NCBI GenBank assembly: GCA_035944135.1
Contig: DASZBM010000002.1
Location: 62,001-126,000 of the forward strand
DNA: 64,000 nucleotides
From: Acidobacteriaceae bacterium
GTDB taxonomy: Bacteria; Acidobacteriota; Terriglobia; Terriglobales; Acidobacteriaceae
Reading direction: 5' to 3'
Both the position numbers and the translations under genes were made by a program. The notes under the pieces are model-generated. The model was not told where the DNA came from and searched no databases. It saw only the letters and a list, made by a program, of their open reading frames with translations. Shown piece by piece: positions 37,028 through 45,461 of this stretch (within the stretch, counting starts at the first letter, position 1; each line of letters starts with the position of its first letter).

Positions 37028-37834
37028 ATGAGCACAGCCGTCGTCGACCAACCCGCCACCACCACCGACGACCTCATCATCGCCGGCCGCCGCTTCCGCT
37101 CCCGCCTCATCGTCGGCACCGGCAAGTACAAGGACGGTCCCGAGACTGCCGCCGCCATCGAGGCCTCCGGCGCCGAGATGGTCACCGTTGCCGTCCGCCG
37201 CGTCAACCTCGACCGCTCCAAGGAATCCCTCCTCGACTTCATCGACCCCACGCGCTTCTTCCTCATGCCCAACACCGCCGGCTGCTACACCGCCGAGGAA
37301 GCCATCCGCGCCGCCCGCCTCGCCCGCGAGGTCGGCCTCTCCGACTGGGTCAAGATCGAGGTCATCGGCGACCAGCCCACCCTCTACCCCGACGTCCAGG
37401 CCACCGTCGAAGCTACGCGCGTCCTCGTCAAGGAAGGCTTCACCGTCCTGCCCTACACCACCGACGACATCGTCTTCGCCAAGCGCCTCATCGACGTTGG
37501 CGCCGCCGCCGTCATGCCCCTCGGCGCGCCCATCGGCACCGGGCTCGGCATCGCGAACAAGTACACCCTGCGCATGATGCGCGAGCTCATCACCGAAGTC
37601 CCACTCGTCGTCGACGCCGGCCTCGGCACCGCCTCCGACGCCGCCCTCGCCATGGAGCTCGGCTTCGACGCCGTCCTCCTCAACACCGCGATCGCCGGCG
37701 CAAAGAACCCCATCCTCATGGCCTCCGCGATGAAGAAGGCCGTCGAAGCCGGCCGCGAAGCCTTCCTCTCCGGCCGCATGCCCAAAAAGCTCTACGCCAG
37801 CGCCAGCTCACCCATCGAAGGCATCTCGCGTTAG
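37028..37834 (+). CDS. thiG: Thiazole synthase ThiG
   Basis: 268 residues, TIM-barrel enzyme making the thiazole phosphate of thiamine from DXP, dehydroglycine and ThiS-thiocarboxylate. Blocks: [35 protein letters not shown], Schiff-base Lys109 in [24 protein letters not shown], and [19 protein letters not shown]. No thiS, thiF, thiH/O or thiC is adjacent and no TPP riboswitch precedes it. Its stop overlaps the convergent GNAT stop. Confidence 0.96.
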   Translation: MSTAVVDQPATTTDDLIIAGRRFRSRLIVGTGKYKDGPETAAAIEASGAEMVTVAVRRVNLDRSKESLLDFIDPTRFFLMPNTAGCYTAEEAIRAARLAREVGLSDWVKIEVIGDQPTLYPDVQATVEATRVLVKEGFTVLPYTTDDIVFAKRLIDVGAAAVMPLGAPIGTGLGIANKYTLRMMRELITEVPLVVDAGLGTASDAALAMELGFDAVLLNTAIAGAKNPILMASAMKKAVEAGREAFLSGRMPKKLYASASSPIEGISR

Positions 37835-38454
37835 CGGGCAAGCTTCTCCTGCAGCGCCCGCTTCACCTCAGGCCACTCACTCCCCACAATCGAAAACCGC
37901 AGCGTATTCCTCGGCACGAAATCCGCCGCCATCCTGTGCGCCCGCAGCGTGCCTTCGAGCTTCGCCCCAATCCGCTTGATCGCCGCCGCCGAGCGCTCAT
38001 TCCGCTCATCCGTGCAGAAGCTCACCGAGTTCATCCGCCACACCTCGAACGCGTGTGTCAGCATCAGCAGCTTCGCCTCGGTATTCGCCGCCGTCCGCAC
38101 CGCCGAAGCCGTCAGCCACGTGTAGCCGATCTCGCCTGTGTCGTACACATGCTTGCCGTGGTGCGCCGACCCCACCGGCCACGCCCACCGCTCCAGTCCA
38201 TAAATCCGCGTCGACCCAATCACGACACCATCAGCCTTCCGCACAGTCACAAACGGCACCGCCGTCCCCGCATCTCTCCACGCGATCGCAGTCTCGATAT
38301 ACCTCTCGACCGCGTCGCGCCCCACCGGAACAAGACTCCACTTGTAGATCGACGTATCCGCCGCCGAAGCCTCCACCAGCGCCGCGGCATGCTCGCGCTC
38401 CAGCGGCTCCAGCCTCACATGCTCACCCTCGAGCGTTACAAGCTCCATCGCCAT
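37831..38454 (-). CDS. GNAT acetyltransferase, RimJ/RimL type
   Basis: 207 residues from ATG 38454, overlapping the VOC gene stop (TAATG), so these two genes are coupled. RimJ/RimL-like N-acetyltransferase: [17 protein letters not shown] at the N-terminus, [32 protein letters not shown] holding the acetyl-CoA loop region, and [23 protein letters not shown]. Substrate could be an N-terminal amine or a small amine. Confidence 0.8.
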   Translation of the reverse strand: MAMELVTLEGEHVRLEPLEREHAAALVEASAADTSIYKWSLVPVGRDAVERYIETAIAWRDAGTAVPFVTVRKADGVVIGSTRIYGLERWAWPVGSAHHGKHVYDTGEIGYTWLTASAVRTAANTEAKLLMLTHAFEVWRMNSVSFCTDERNERSAAAIKRIGAKLEGTLRAHRMAADFVPRNTLRFSIVGSEWPEVKRALQEKLAR

Positions 38455-38831
38455 TACAGTCGCTGTCCGAAGCACACCAGGTCGCCGTCAGGCGCAACGA
38501 TCAACAACTCGCGCTGGTGATACGGCTTGTCCGCGGGTCCGTGCACATCGCCCTTCGGCAGCTTGTCCAGCTTCGCCTTCAACTCCTCATATAGCGCGTC
38601 CACGTCGCGGACATCGAAGTAGTACCGAAAATTCCGCACGCCGCGCGGTGCATCCGCCGCATCCTCGCGTCCCCATATGCGAATCCCGCAACCATCGCGC
38701 TGCATGTACGCGTAGTCGCTCACTCGCGTGTGCGCCGTAAACCCGAGCACCTCTTCAAAGAACCGCACCGCCGCCTCAAACTCCCCAATCGGAACGTGCA
38801 TGAATGGCGTCGTTTGAATGAAGTTCGACAT
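38454..38831 (-). CDS. VOC/glyoxalase-fold protein
   Basis: 125 residues. One vicinal-oxygen-chelate unit pair: HVPIGEFEAAVRFFEEVLGFTAH opens the first module; FRYYFDVRDVDALYEELKAKL the second; the end is RELLIVAPDGDLVCFGQRL. The family includes glyoxalases, bleomycin-resistance proteins and dioxygenases, using a divalent metal. The residues visible do not specify which. Confidence 0.75.
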   Translation of the reverse strand: MSNFIQTTPFMHVPIGEFEAAVRFFEEVLGFTAHTRVSDYAYMQRDGCGIRIWGREDAADAPRGVRNFRYYFDVRDVDALYEELKAKLDKLPKGDVHGPADKPYHQRELLIVAPDGDLVCFGQRL

Positions 38832-38881
38832 TCGTCACAGCTTACGTCAAGCTCCGCCGGATGACACGCAAAACCGGCACG

Positions 38882-40510
38882 TCACGCCATGCACGCTCGC
38901 GTCCACGGATCCTGGCCCACCCTCGTCCCCGGCGGCAGCACGGAAGAGTACGCCGCCAGCTTCGCCCGCAACTCGTTCACATCCTCCGGATGCACAGCAT
39001 AGAACGCGATCGTGAACCCGCCAACCGTCGCATGACGACTCGGGCACTTCGGCGTTAGGCTTCCCGCATACGTCCACTCCTGCGGAAGCGCCTCCGCTCC
39101 CTGGAACCACTCGACGTAAACCGCCACCACTTTCACGCCCTGCTCTGCCGCGAGCTGCCGCATCGCATCCGTGTCGTACGCATGCGCCAGCTTCAGGTTC
39201 AGTACTTTGCTCGAGGTGAGCCCGAACAAATCCAGCATCTGCCCATCGTGAAAATAGCTCACTGCCCCCACATCATTCACCGCAATCGGCGCGTCAGGAT
39301 AGCTCTTCGCGAAGAAGTGCGCCATCTGATACTGCTGCAGAAAAATCGACTGCACCGCATCCGCATTGGTCGCGAGGATCACCGCCGCGCGCGGCACCAG
39401 CGCGAGCACCCCACAAGCCACCAGCCATCCGGCAATCTTCTTCGACTGCACAGCGCTCAGAATTCCCCGGCACTCTTCCAGCAGCACAAACAGGCTGAAG
39501 ATCGTCAGCACCACAAGGTAGCTCTCATATCTTCCAAGCTGTCCCATGCGCGATAACAGCGTGTGCAGCACCGACAATCCAACGGTGATGATCCCCGCAG
39601 CCGCGGCGCCGCGCATCGCTCCACGCGCACGTATCGACGCGATGCTCAGTCCCAAAACAACTGCCCATCCGACCGGCAGCAGATGTTTTCCCGCATACTT
39701 CAGGTTCTGCAGCACCGGAGCAATCCGGTCCGAGAACGCAGCCGACGCCGGTGCAGTCTTCAACAGCAACGAGTTCGGAAAGAAGTGCGACCCAGGATGG
39801 CTCATGCTGAAGATGCCGAACGCCAGGATCGGAAGAAATCCCGCGCCCGCAACAGCCGTCGCCAGACCCGCACGCCTCTGCCACACAAGCAGCGCACAGA
39901 TGCACGCAACCTCAAACGCAATCTCATAGCGCGACGCAGTCGCCACCGCTGCCCACACAATCAGCGGCGCCACGCTTTTCACATCACGCGGACGATCCAG
40001 CACCTCAGCCGCCGCAGCTAGTAAGCCAAGTGCCGTGATGCTTTCGAGCACATGCTCCAGGCCCAATGACGTGAGGCTGCTCAAAGGCGTAAGCACTGCA
40101 ATTGAGAGCAGCGCGACGGCCCGCATCCACTCTGACCTCACTCCGATCAGCCAGAGCCACCGATGCGCCAACCAGAGCAGAACCAGCGACAGCACAACAT
40201 TCAGCACAAACGGCAGCCACACGTGCAGGCCAACGATCGCTCCGAGCGCTGCCAGCAGAAACGGCCACACCACGGAGGACGACGCGCCCGTAAATCCATA
40301 CGGCGTCACGCCAAACACATGATGCGTCAGCAGGTTCTTTGAAATCGCGAGGTGAATGTACGCATCATCTACCGCATACATTTGCTGCAGCCGGTCAATG
40401 TGCCATACCTGAACCAACAGCACACCCAGCATGAACAGGTAGGTCGCTGTTGCTATCCAGTACGGCCGCAGGCTGCCGCGTGGTGCCTCTGCGCTGCTCG
40501 CATCAGGCAT
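38882..40510 (-). CDS. Multi-pass membrane protein, GT-C glycosyltransferase-like
   Basis: 542 residues with about ten or more transmembrane helices in the first ~400 residues and a soluble C-terminal domain. YAVDDAYIHLAISKNLLTHHVFG (about 45-67) carries the acidic DD motif in the first extracytoplasmic loop, as in GT-C enzymes (arabinofuranosyl- and mannosyltransferases using polyprenyl-phosphate sugars). The soluble end (GAVSYFHDGQMLDLFGLTSS, VYVEWFQGAEALP) resembles C-terminal domains of uncharacterised bacterial GT-C proteins. Role in envelope glycan or glycoprotein assembly is inference. Confidence 0.65.
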   Translation of the reverse strand: MPDASSAEAPRGSLRPYWIATATYLFMLGVLLVQVWHIDRLQQMYAVDDAYIHLAISKNLLTHHVFGVTPYGFTGASSSVVWPFLLAALGAIVGLHVWLPFVLNVVLSLVLLWLAHRWLWLIGVRSEWMRAVALLSIAVLTPLSSLTSLGLEHVLESITALGLLAAAAEVLDRPRDVKSVAPLIVWAAVATASRYEIAFEVACICALLVWQRRAGLATAVAGAGFLPILAFGIFSMSHPGSHFFPNSLLLKTAPASAAFSDRIAPVLQNLKYAGKHLLPVGWAVVLGLSIASIRARGAMRGAAAAGIITVGLSVLHTLLSRMGQLGRYESYLVVLTIFSLFVLLEECRGILSAVQSKKIAGWLVACGVLALVPRAAVILATNADAVQSIFLQQYQMAHFFAKSYPDAPIAVNDVGAVSYFHDGQMLDLFGLTSSKVLNLKLAHAYDTDAMRQLAAEQGVKVVAVYVEWFQGAEALPQEWTYAGSLTPKCPSRHATVGGFTIAFYAVHPEDVNELRAKLAAYSSVLPPGTRVGQDPWTRACMA

Positions 40511-40556
40511 TGAAGAAGTTGTTCTCCTGTTGTTGGACTGCAGAACGTTGTCCGGA

Positions 40557-41957
40557 CTAATCCAGCGTGTACATCGCCAGCCCGCTCAGCAACTTCGGAT
40601 AAAAGTCCGTCGACTTCTGCGGCATCACTTCCAGGTTCAGCGAAATGTCCTTCATCTGCTCCAGCGTCACCGGCTTGATCAGGAAAGCCACATCGGCTTT
40701 TCCGTTCTTCACGCGCTCCACGGATTCATCCGCTTCACGGTAATAGCGAATCACCTCGCCCTTGCGGATCGTGTCCTCATCCAGTCCAAAAATCCGCTCC
40801 AGCACTACCTTGTGCAACTGCGTCACATCCAGTTGCTGCTGTCGCGGCGACAAGCCCTTCAGCACCGGCGCAATCGCCTCTGGCTTCGGCGTCAATAGCA
40901 GGTTGCCGTCACTCGCCGCCGCAACGAACGCCACTCCATTCGTCGCATTCAACTTCGCCAGCAGTTCCGCTGGCGTCAGCGACCCCTCCAACTCCTGAAC
41001 GTCGAAGTACTGCTTCGCCTTCTCCGCAAAATCTTTGATCGAAAAATCCGCGAGGCCAGACACCACACGATGCGTCGGCAGAATCGTGATGCCCGGCGCA
41101 TCCATGTTTACGAACGTCATCATCATCGCTTGCTCGGGAAACGCAGGTTGTGGCAGGCCGTCGGCGGTCAGCTTCGGCTCCGCGTCCGCATCGCAGTGCA
41201 ACTGCTCCGCGCGCTCATGCATGTATCCCACCGAGGTTTCGTAACGGTGATGTCCATCCGCGATCAGCAGCCACTTGTCCTTCATCGCATCCAGCACGCG
41301 GGTGATCAGGTTGCAGTCCGTGAGCTTCCACACTCGATGCACCACGTGATACTCGTCCGTGATTTCCAGATCCGGCACGCGCGAAACATGTGAGACCGTG
41401 GCAGCGTTGCCCACGTTTGGCGGAGGCACGTCGAAGATCACCTTCTCCGCCGTGAATGTCGGATCGGAGTACAGCATGTAAATCTGCTCGCAATACGCGC
41501 GCGTTGCCTTGAACAGCGCGAGCCGGTCCGACTTGTGCTTCGGGAACGTCTGCTCGTGCCTGTAAACAACGTGGTCGGCATAATCGTGAAGCTGCCCGAG
41601 CGCAATAAATCCGCGGCGCTCGCGAATGTCGGCCTTCACGCCTGTATCGCCACCCGTCCCCGGAACCGTGTAGGTCTGCGAGTACCCATACAGGGCGGGC
41701 ACCGTCTCCTTGCACAGCACGCCCTCATCCTGCCATTGCTCCAGCGTCTCCGCCGCGCGGGTGTACACATTGTGCTGCTCGTTGTCGTCCGGCTGATGTT
41801 TCCCAAGCACAACGCGAACCAGGTTGTACGGACTCAGGTTGTAGTAGCGCTCCTGCATCTGCTTATCGATCTTGTCGTAGGGCTGCGTCACCACATCGGC
41901 CATGTTGACGCGGGTTGGGTCATAGCGAAGCGCGCGAAACGGAAACAAACGTGCCAT
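40557..41957 (-). CDS. DUF1015 family protein
   Basis: 466 residues from ATG 41957, the point where DUF1015 proteins normally start (MARLFPFRALRYDPTRV); an ATG 39 bases earlier would add 13 residues. Conserved features: VTQPYDKIDKQMQERYYNLSPYNLVRV, YGYSQTYTVPG, RRGFIALGQLHDY, HEQTFPKHKSDRLAL, LIADGHHRYETSVGYMHE and NMDAPGITILPTHRVV. The family is linked to amino-acid metabolism and in one report to serine kinase activity, but its bacterial role is not settled. It is divergent from a GNAT gene. Confidence 0.85.
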   Translation of the reverse strand: MARLFPFRALRYDPTRVNMADVVTQPYDKIDKQMQERYYNLSPYNLVRVVLGKHQPDDNEQHNVYTRAAETLEQWQDEGVLCKETVPALYGYSQTYTVPGTGGDTGVKADIRERRGFIALGQLHDYADHVVYRHEQTFPKHKSDRLALFKATRAYCEQIYMLYSDPTFTAEKVIFDVPPPNVGNAATVSHVSRVPDLEITDEYHVVHRVWKLTDCNLITRVLDAMKDKWLLIADGHHRYETSVGYMHERAEQLHCDADAEPKLTADGLPQPAFPEQAMMMTFVNMDAPGITILPTHRVVSGLADFSIKDFAEKAKQYFDVQELEGSLTPAELLAKLNATNGVAFVAAASDGNLLLTPKPEAIAPVLKGLSPRQQQLDVTQLHKVVLERIFGLDEDTIRKGEVIRYYREADESVERVKNGKADVAFLIKPVTLEQMKDISLNLEVMPQKSTDFYPKLLSGLAMYTLD

Positions 41958-42007
41958 CCCTCCATTGTAGACAAGGCTCGCGGACTCATTCCGCATACAC
42001 TGGGCGA

Positions 42008-42535
42008 ATGGTTTTGAGGAAGGCCGACGCAGCAGACTACGACGAGATCATCGATCTCGCGAACCTCGCCTATCGCGGACGCGAGGGCGCAACTCCAAGC
42101 TGGAATATCGAAAAGGGAATCGTCGGCGGACAGCGGCTCGACCATTCACTGCTCCGCGAAGAACTGGCCGCAAAACCTGACGGAGCGCTGCTGATCTATC
42201 GCGAAGAAGCTGATGGCCCGCTCCTCGGGACCGCATGGTTGAACCCGGAAGAAGATGGTGTGTGGTCGCTCGGTCTGCTGACCATTCGGCCAGAGCTGCA
42301 GAATCAGCAGCTGGGGCGCAAGCTGCTCGATGCAGTAGAAGATTACGCGCGTTCGCGTGGCGCAAAGCGCATCCGAATCGGTGTGCTGCACGTGCGTGAC
42401 ACGCTCATCGCCTGGTACGAGCGCCGAGGGTATCGTGCAACGGGAGATACAGAACCATATCCGGCCGACGATCCTCGCTTCGGTACGCCTCTCCAGGACA
42501 ATCTGCAGTTCGTCATCATGGAGAAGCAGGTCTGA
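42008..42535 (+). CDS. GNAT family N-acetyltransferase
   Basis: 175 residues from ATG 42008. VLRKADAADYDEIIDLANLAYRG opens the fold; GVWSLGLLTIRPELQNQQLGRKLLDAVEDYARSRG holds the acetyl-CoA pyrophosphate loop (Q-x-x-x-G-R/K); VRDTLIAWYERRGYRATGDTEPYP closes it. The substrate is unknown. One base separates its stop from the convergent MoaD-like gene's stop. Confidence 0.85.
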   Translation: MVLRKADAADYDEIIDLANLAYRGREGATPSWNIEKGIVGGQRLDHSLLREELAAKPDGALLIYREEADGPLLGTAWLNPEEDGVWSLGLLTIRPELQNQQLGRKLLDAVEDYARSRGAKRIRIGVLHVRDTLIAWYERRGYRATGDTEPYPADDPRFGTPLQDNLQFVIMEKQV

Positions 42536-42536
42536 T

Positions 42537-42845
42537 TCAGCCGCCTGCAATCGCGCCGAGAATAATCAGTGGCTCGCGTCCGCTGACAATCTCCTCGGGC
42601 AGTGGAGCATCCACCGATTCGTGAGACAGATCCTCGTTGCACGCGAAGAAGCGAATGAAGGCCCGACGTTCTTTCGTTGTCTGATCGCGAATCGTTCCGC
42701 ACAACGTTGGGTGCGTCCCTTCGAGCGCATCCAGCACGCGCCGCAGCGTCACCGGCGCATCAATCTCAAGCGTAACCTCGTGGCCGCTCGTGATCTTCGC
42801 ATGACGCAGCAGCGGCACGGGTAGTTCAACGCGGATGCGACTCAT
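42537..42845 (-). CDS. MoaD/ThiS-like ubiquitin-fold protein
   Basis: 102 residues ending GAIAGG, the di-glycine tail that sulfur-carrier and ubiquitin-like modifiers need for adenylation. Beta-grasp pattern: [48 protein letters not shown]. It is longer than ThiS (~65) or MoaD (~81), with an insert [20 protein letters not shown]. It overlaps the Asp-box propeller gene by four bases. No moaE, moeB or thiF is near, so the activating enzyme must be elsewhere. Confidence 0.8.
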   Translation of the reverse strand: MSRIRVELPVPLLRHAKITSGHEVTLEIDAPVTLRRVLDALEGTHPTLCGTIRDQTTKERRAFIRFFACNEDLSHESVDAPLPEEIVSGREPLIILGAIAGG

Positions 42846-43957
42846 GGGAGCGTTTGCACCTCAATGGAAAGCACCGGTGGCAGGTGTTCGGTGATCGTGT
42901 TCCATGAATCACCGGCATCAGGCGAGCAGTAGATCTGGCCGCCGGTTGTGCCAAAGTAAACGCCGCAGTCATCCAGCGCATCGACGGACATTGCGTCGCG
43001 CAGAACATTCACGTAGCAATCCTGCTGCGGCAGTCCCTTCGTCAGCGGCTCCCATTCATTACCGCCGGACTTGCTGCGGAAGACCTGCAGCTTGCCGTCG
43101 AGAGGGAAGTGCTCGGAGTCGGACTTGATGGGCACAACGTAAACCGTCTCCGGTTCATGCGTGTGCACATCGATCACGAAGCCGAAATCCGTCGGAAGAT
43201 TGCCGGAAATCTTGGTCCACTGATCACCTGCATCATCCGAGCGCATCACGTCCCAGTGCTTCTGCATGAACAGCGTCTTCGGCGTTTTCGCATTCATCGC
43301 GATGTGATGGACGCAGTGGCCAACCTCGGCAGTCGGATCCGGAATGTACTTCGAGTACAGCCCCTTATTGATTGGCTTCCAGCTCTTGCCTGCATCGTCG
43401 CTTCTGAACGCTCCCGCCGCAGAAATTGCGATGACAATGCGATCGGGATTCGTGGGATCAAGAATGATCGTATGGAGGCACATGCCGCCAGCACCGGGCT
43501 GCCACCCCGGGGCGGTGGCGTTCGTGCGCAGGCCGGAGAGCTCCGTCCAGTTCTGCCCGCCGTCCGTAGATTTGAAGAGCGCTGCATCTTCCGCTCCGGC
43601 GTAAACCGTATCGGGATCTGTCAGCGAAGGCTCGAGGTGCCAGACGCGCTTGAACTCCCAGGGGTGGGGGGTGCCGTCGTACCACTGGTGGGTGCCGGGG
43701 ACGCCGTCGTAGGTGAACTGGGCGCTGACGGGGTTCCAGGTCTGGCCGCCGTCGTCGGAGCGCTGCACCTGCTGGCCGAACCAGCCGGAGCACTGCGAGG
43801 CGTAGAGGCGGTTCGGGTCGGCGGGCGAGCCCTTCAGGTGGTAGATCTCCCAGCCGGTGAAGTGAGGGCCGGTGATCTTCCAGTCCTTGCGCTTGCCGTC
43901 GGAGGAGAGGATAAAGGCGCCTTTGCGGGTTCCGGCGAGGACGCGGACGGAGCTCAT
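42842..43957 (-). CDS. Asp-box (BNR) beta-propeller protein
   Basis: 371 residues, no signal peptide, so probably cytoplasmic. Five Asp-box motifs (S-x-D-x-G-x-x-W): [45 protein letters not shown], one per blade of a propeller. Often annotated as sialidase-like or WD40/YVTN/BNR protein, but sialidase catalytic residues are not evident. Its stop overlaps the start of the MoaD/ThiS-like gene, so the two are translated together and likely work together. Confidence 0.75.
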   Translation of the reverse strand: MSSVRVLAGTRKGAFILSSDGKRKDWKITGPHFTGWEIYHLKGSPADPNRLYASQCSGWFGQQVQRSDDGGQTWNPVSAQFTYDGVPGTHQWYDGTPHPWEFKRVWHLEPSLTDPDTVYAGAEDAALFKSTDGGQNWTELSGLRTNATAPGWQPGAGGMCLHTIILDPTNPDRIVIAISAAGAFRSDDAGKSWKPINKGLYSKYIPDPTAEVGHCVHHIAMNAKTPKTLFMQKHWDVMRSDDAGDQWTKISGNLPTDFGFVIDVHTHEPETVYVVPIKSDSEHFPLDGKLQVFRSKSGGNEWEPLTKGLPQQDCYVNVLRDAMSVDALDDCGVYFGTTGGQIYCSPDAGDSWNTITEHLPPVLSIEVQTLP

Positions 43958-44049
43958 CGAGCGGTCTCCTGTGTGAGAGGTGGTCTGTCTGGGGCCTCGA
44001 GAAGCATACGCTCGGCAGCAGTGGAAGTTCAGGGGAAATTTGGTTTGAT

Positions 44050-44165
44050 GGGTACCCCCCTCCCCCCGTACTTTTTGCGCAAAGTCTTCGAACGAGAGAC
44101 TTTAGGTCTGGACTTTATCGTCCTGGAAGGCCGGTTTTGTGCAAAGTCTTCAAAGCAAAGAGGTA
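44050..44165. repeat. Intergenic element with two 62-base-spaced direct repeats
   Basis: In the 353-base gap between the propeller gene and the OMP gene. It starts with GGTACCCCCC and CCCCGTAC, then has TTTTGCGCAAAGTCTTC at about 44075 and TTTTGTGCAAAGTCTTC at about 44137, each followed by A-rich sequence. I recall similar elements from other acidobacterial intergenic regions (recollection, not checked). Nothing else is seen in the gap apart from the OMP gene's ribosome site at its end. Confidence 0.55.
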
Positions 44166-44310
44166 ATCCTCACGGGGGGTTGTCGGAGCAAATTGTAAGT
44201 TATGGGAAATGAGCGGTTTGCGTCGGGTCACGCTTAATGGCGCGCGGGTCCGCAACGTGGGAGGCCTCTTGGGGTTCTTAGGACAATGGTCAGTCAGTAG
44301 GAGGGGAACT

Positions 44311-44922
44311 GTGAGGGCTTGGGCTTTGTTGGCGTTGTTAGGGCTGGTTGGTGGTGTGGCGCAGGGACAGACGGATCTGGCAGCGAGCGTGTACGGGGCG
44401 TTCACGGGATCGGTGACCGGGAATGGCGTGACGCAGAGCCCGTCGAACCAGGGCGGCGCGATGGTGGAGCTGCATCACCAGTCGAATCCGCTGGTCGGGT
44501 ATGCCCTCACGTATTCCTGGAATCGGGCGGACCAGAAATATACGGCGGGCCAGATCACGTGTGGACTGCCGTGCGGCAACCAGCCGACGACCGAGACGGT
44601 CCATGTGCCGGCGAATGCGCACGAGGTGACGGCGGCCTGGGAGGTGGGAGTGCACGTGCTGAACCTGCGGCCGTTCCTGCTGGCGGGCGGCGGGGTGCTG
44701 TTCCATCAACCGGCGCAGAGCTCGAGCGGGACGCAGAACCATACGGCGGGTGTGCTGGTGTATGGGGGCGGTGTGGATGTCGGGCTGGTGCCGCATGTGG
44801 GGATTCGGGCGCAGTATCGCGGGAATGTGTACAGCGCGCCGCAGTTGTCGACGGCGTTTTCGTCGACCAAGGCGTTTTTCAATACGGCGGAGCCGATGGT
44901 GGGGGCGTACCTGAGGTTTTAA
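44311..44922 (+). CDS. Outer-membrane beta-barrel protein (OmpA/OmpX-like)
   Basis: 203 residues from GTG 44311, chosen because AGGAGG lies upstream and the signal peptide (RAWALLALLGLVGGVAQGQ) starts there. Alternating amphipathic strands (GGAMVELHHQSNPLVGYALT, NAHEVTAAWEVGVHVLNLRPF, GVLVYGGGVDVGLVPHVGIR) and a C-terminal aromatic strand VGAYLRF fit an eight-stranded barrel. A Cys pair CGLPCG is in one loop. Function unknown; likely a porin-like or structural OMP. Confidence 0.7.
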   Translation: MRAWALLALLGLVGGVAQGQTDLAASVYGAFTGSVTGNGVTQSPSNQGGAMVELHHQSNPLVGYALTYSWNRADQKYTAGQITCGLPCGNQPTTETVHVPANAHEVTAAWEVGVHVLNLRPFLLAGGGVLFHQPAQSSSGTQNHTAGVLVYGGGVDVGLVPHVGIRAQYRGNVYSAPQLSTAFSSTKAFFNTAEPMVGAYLRF

Positions 44923-44990
44923 GGATTGAGGATTGCGCCTTGCGCCCGTACTACCCGGCCTGAAGCATCCAATCCACTTGTGGAGGGACG

Positions 44991-45341
44991 ATGCGGAAGG
45001 CGGTCTTCATTGCGCTCATGATGGCTGGGTTGGTGGGGTGTACCCGAGAGCAACGCAGCCCCGACGCGATCCGGAATGACACCGCGCATGCGACCGCCGG
45101 TGCGGTTCGTGATGGGAAGGCTGTGGTGGAGGGAGTCTTCGATGGCCTGCGGCAGAAGGGGCCGGTGAATATCAACAAGGCGAGCAGCGATGACCTCGAG
45201 CGGCTGCCGGGAGTCACGCCGGAGATTGCGGACCGGATTATTGCGGGCCGGCCGTATCAGAACGGAGCAGACCTTTACCACCGCCGGATCGTGAGCAAGG
45301 CCGAGTACAACCAGATTGCCGACAAGATAGAGGCGCGGTGA
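44991..45341 (+). CDS. ComEA-like helix-hairpin-helix lipoprotein
   Basis: 116 residues. The N-terminus FIALMMAGLVGCTRE is a lipoprotein signal with the lipobox ending at Cys17. The C-terminal half is a helix-hairpin-helix DNA-binding unit as in ComEA: NINKASSDDLERLPGVTPEIADRIIAGRPYQ then VSKAEYNQIADKIEAR. ComEA binds incoming DNA in competence; no other com genes are adjacent. It ends before a terminator shared with hppA. Confidence 0.75.
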   Translation: MRKAVFIALMMAGLVGCTREQRSPDAIRNDTAHATAGAVRDGKAVVEGVFDGLRQKGPVNINKASSDDLERLPGVTPEIADRIIAGRPYQNGADLYHRRIVSKAEYNQIADKIEAR

Positions 45342-45418
45342 AGAGCAACAAAGGCAAAAGCAAAAGCGGGTTCGCGACCAGTTTCGAGTTGCGAGTTTCG
45401 AGTCGCGAGTAAAAGCGG

Positions 45419-45452
45419 AAGGCCGCCTGTTCAGGCGGCCTTCGTTCTTTGC
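45419..45452. terminator. Bidirectional terminator between comEA-like gene and hppA
   Basis: Stem AAGGCCGCCTG / CAGGCGGCCTT with TT loop; CGTTCTTT follows on plus and CCGCTTTTAC on minus. Confidence 0.85.
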
Positions 45453-45461
45453 GGAGTTGCT

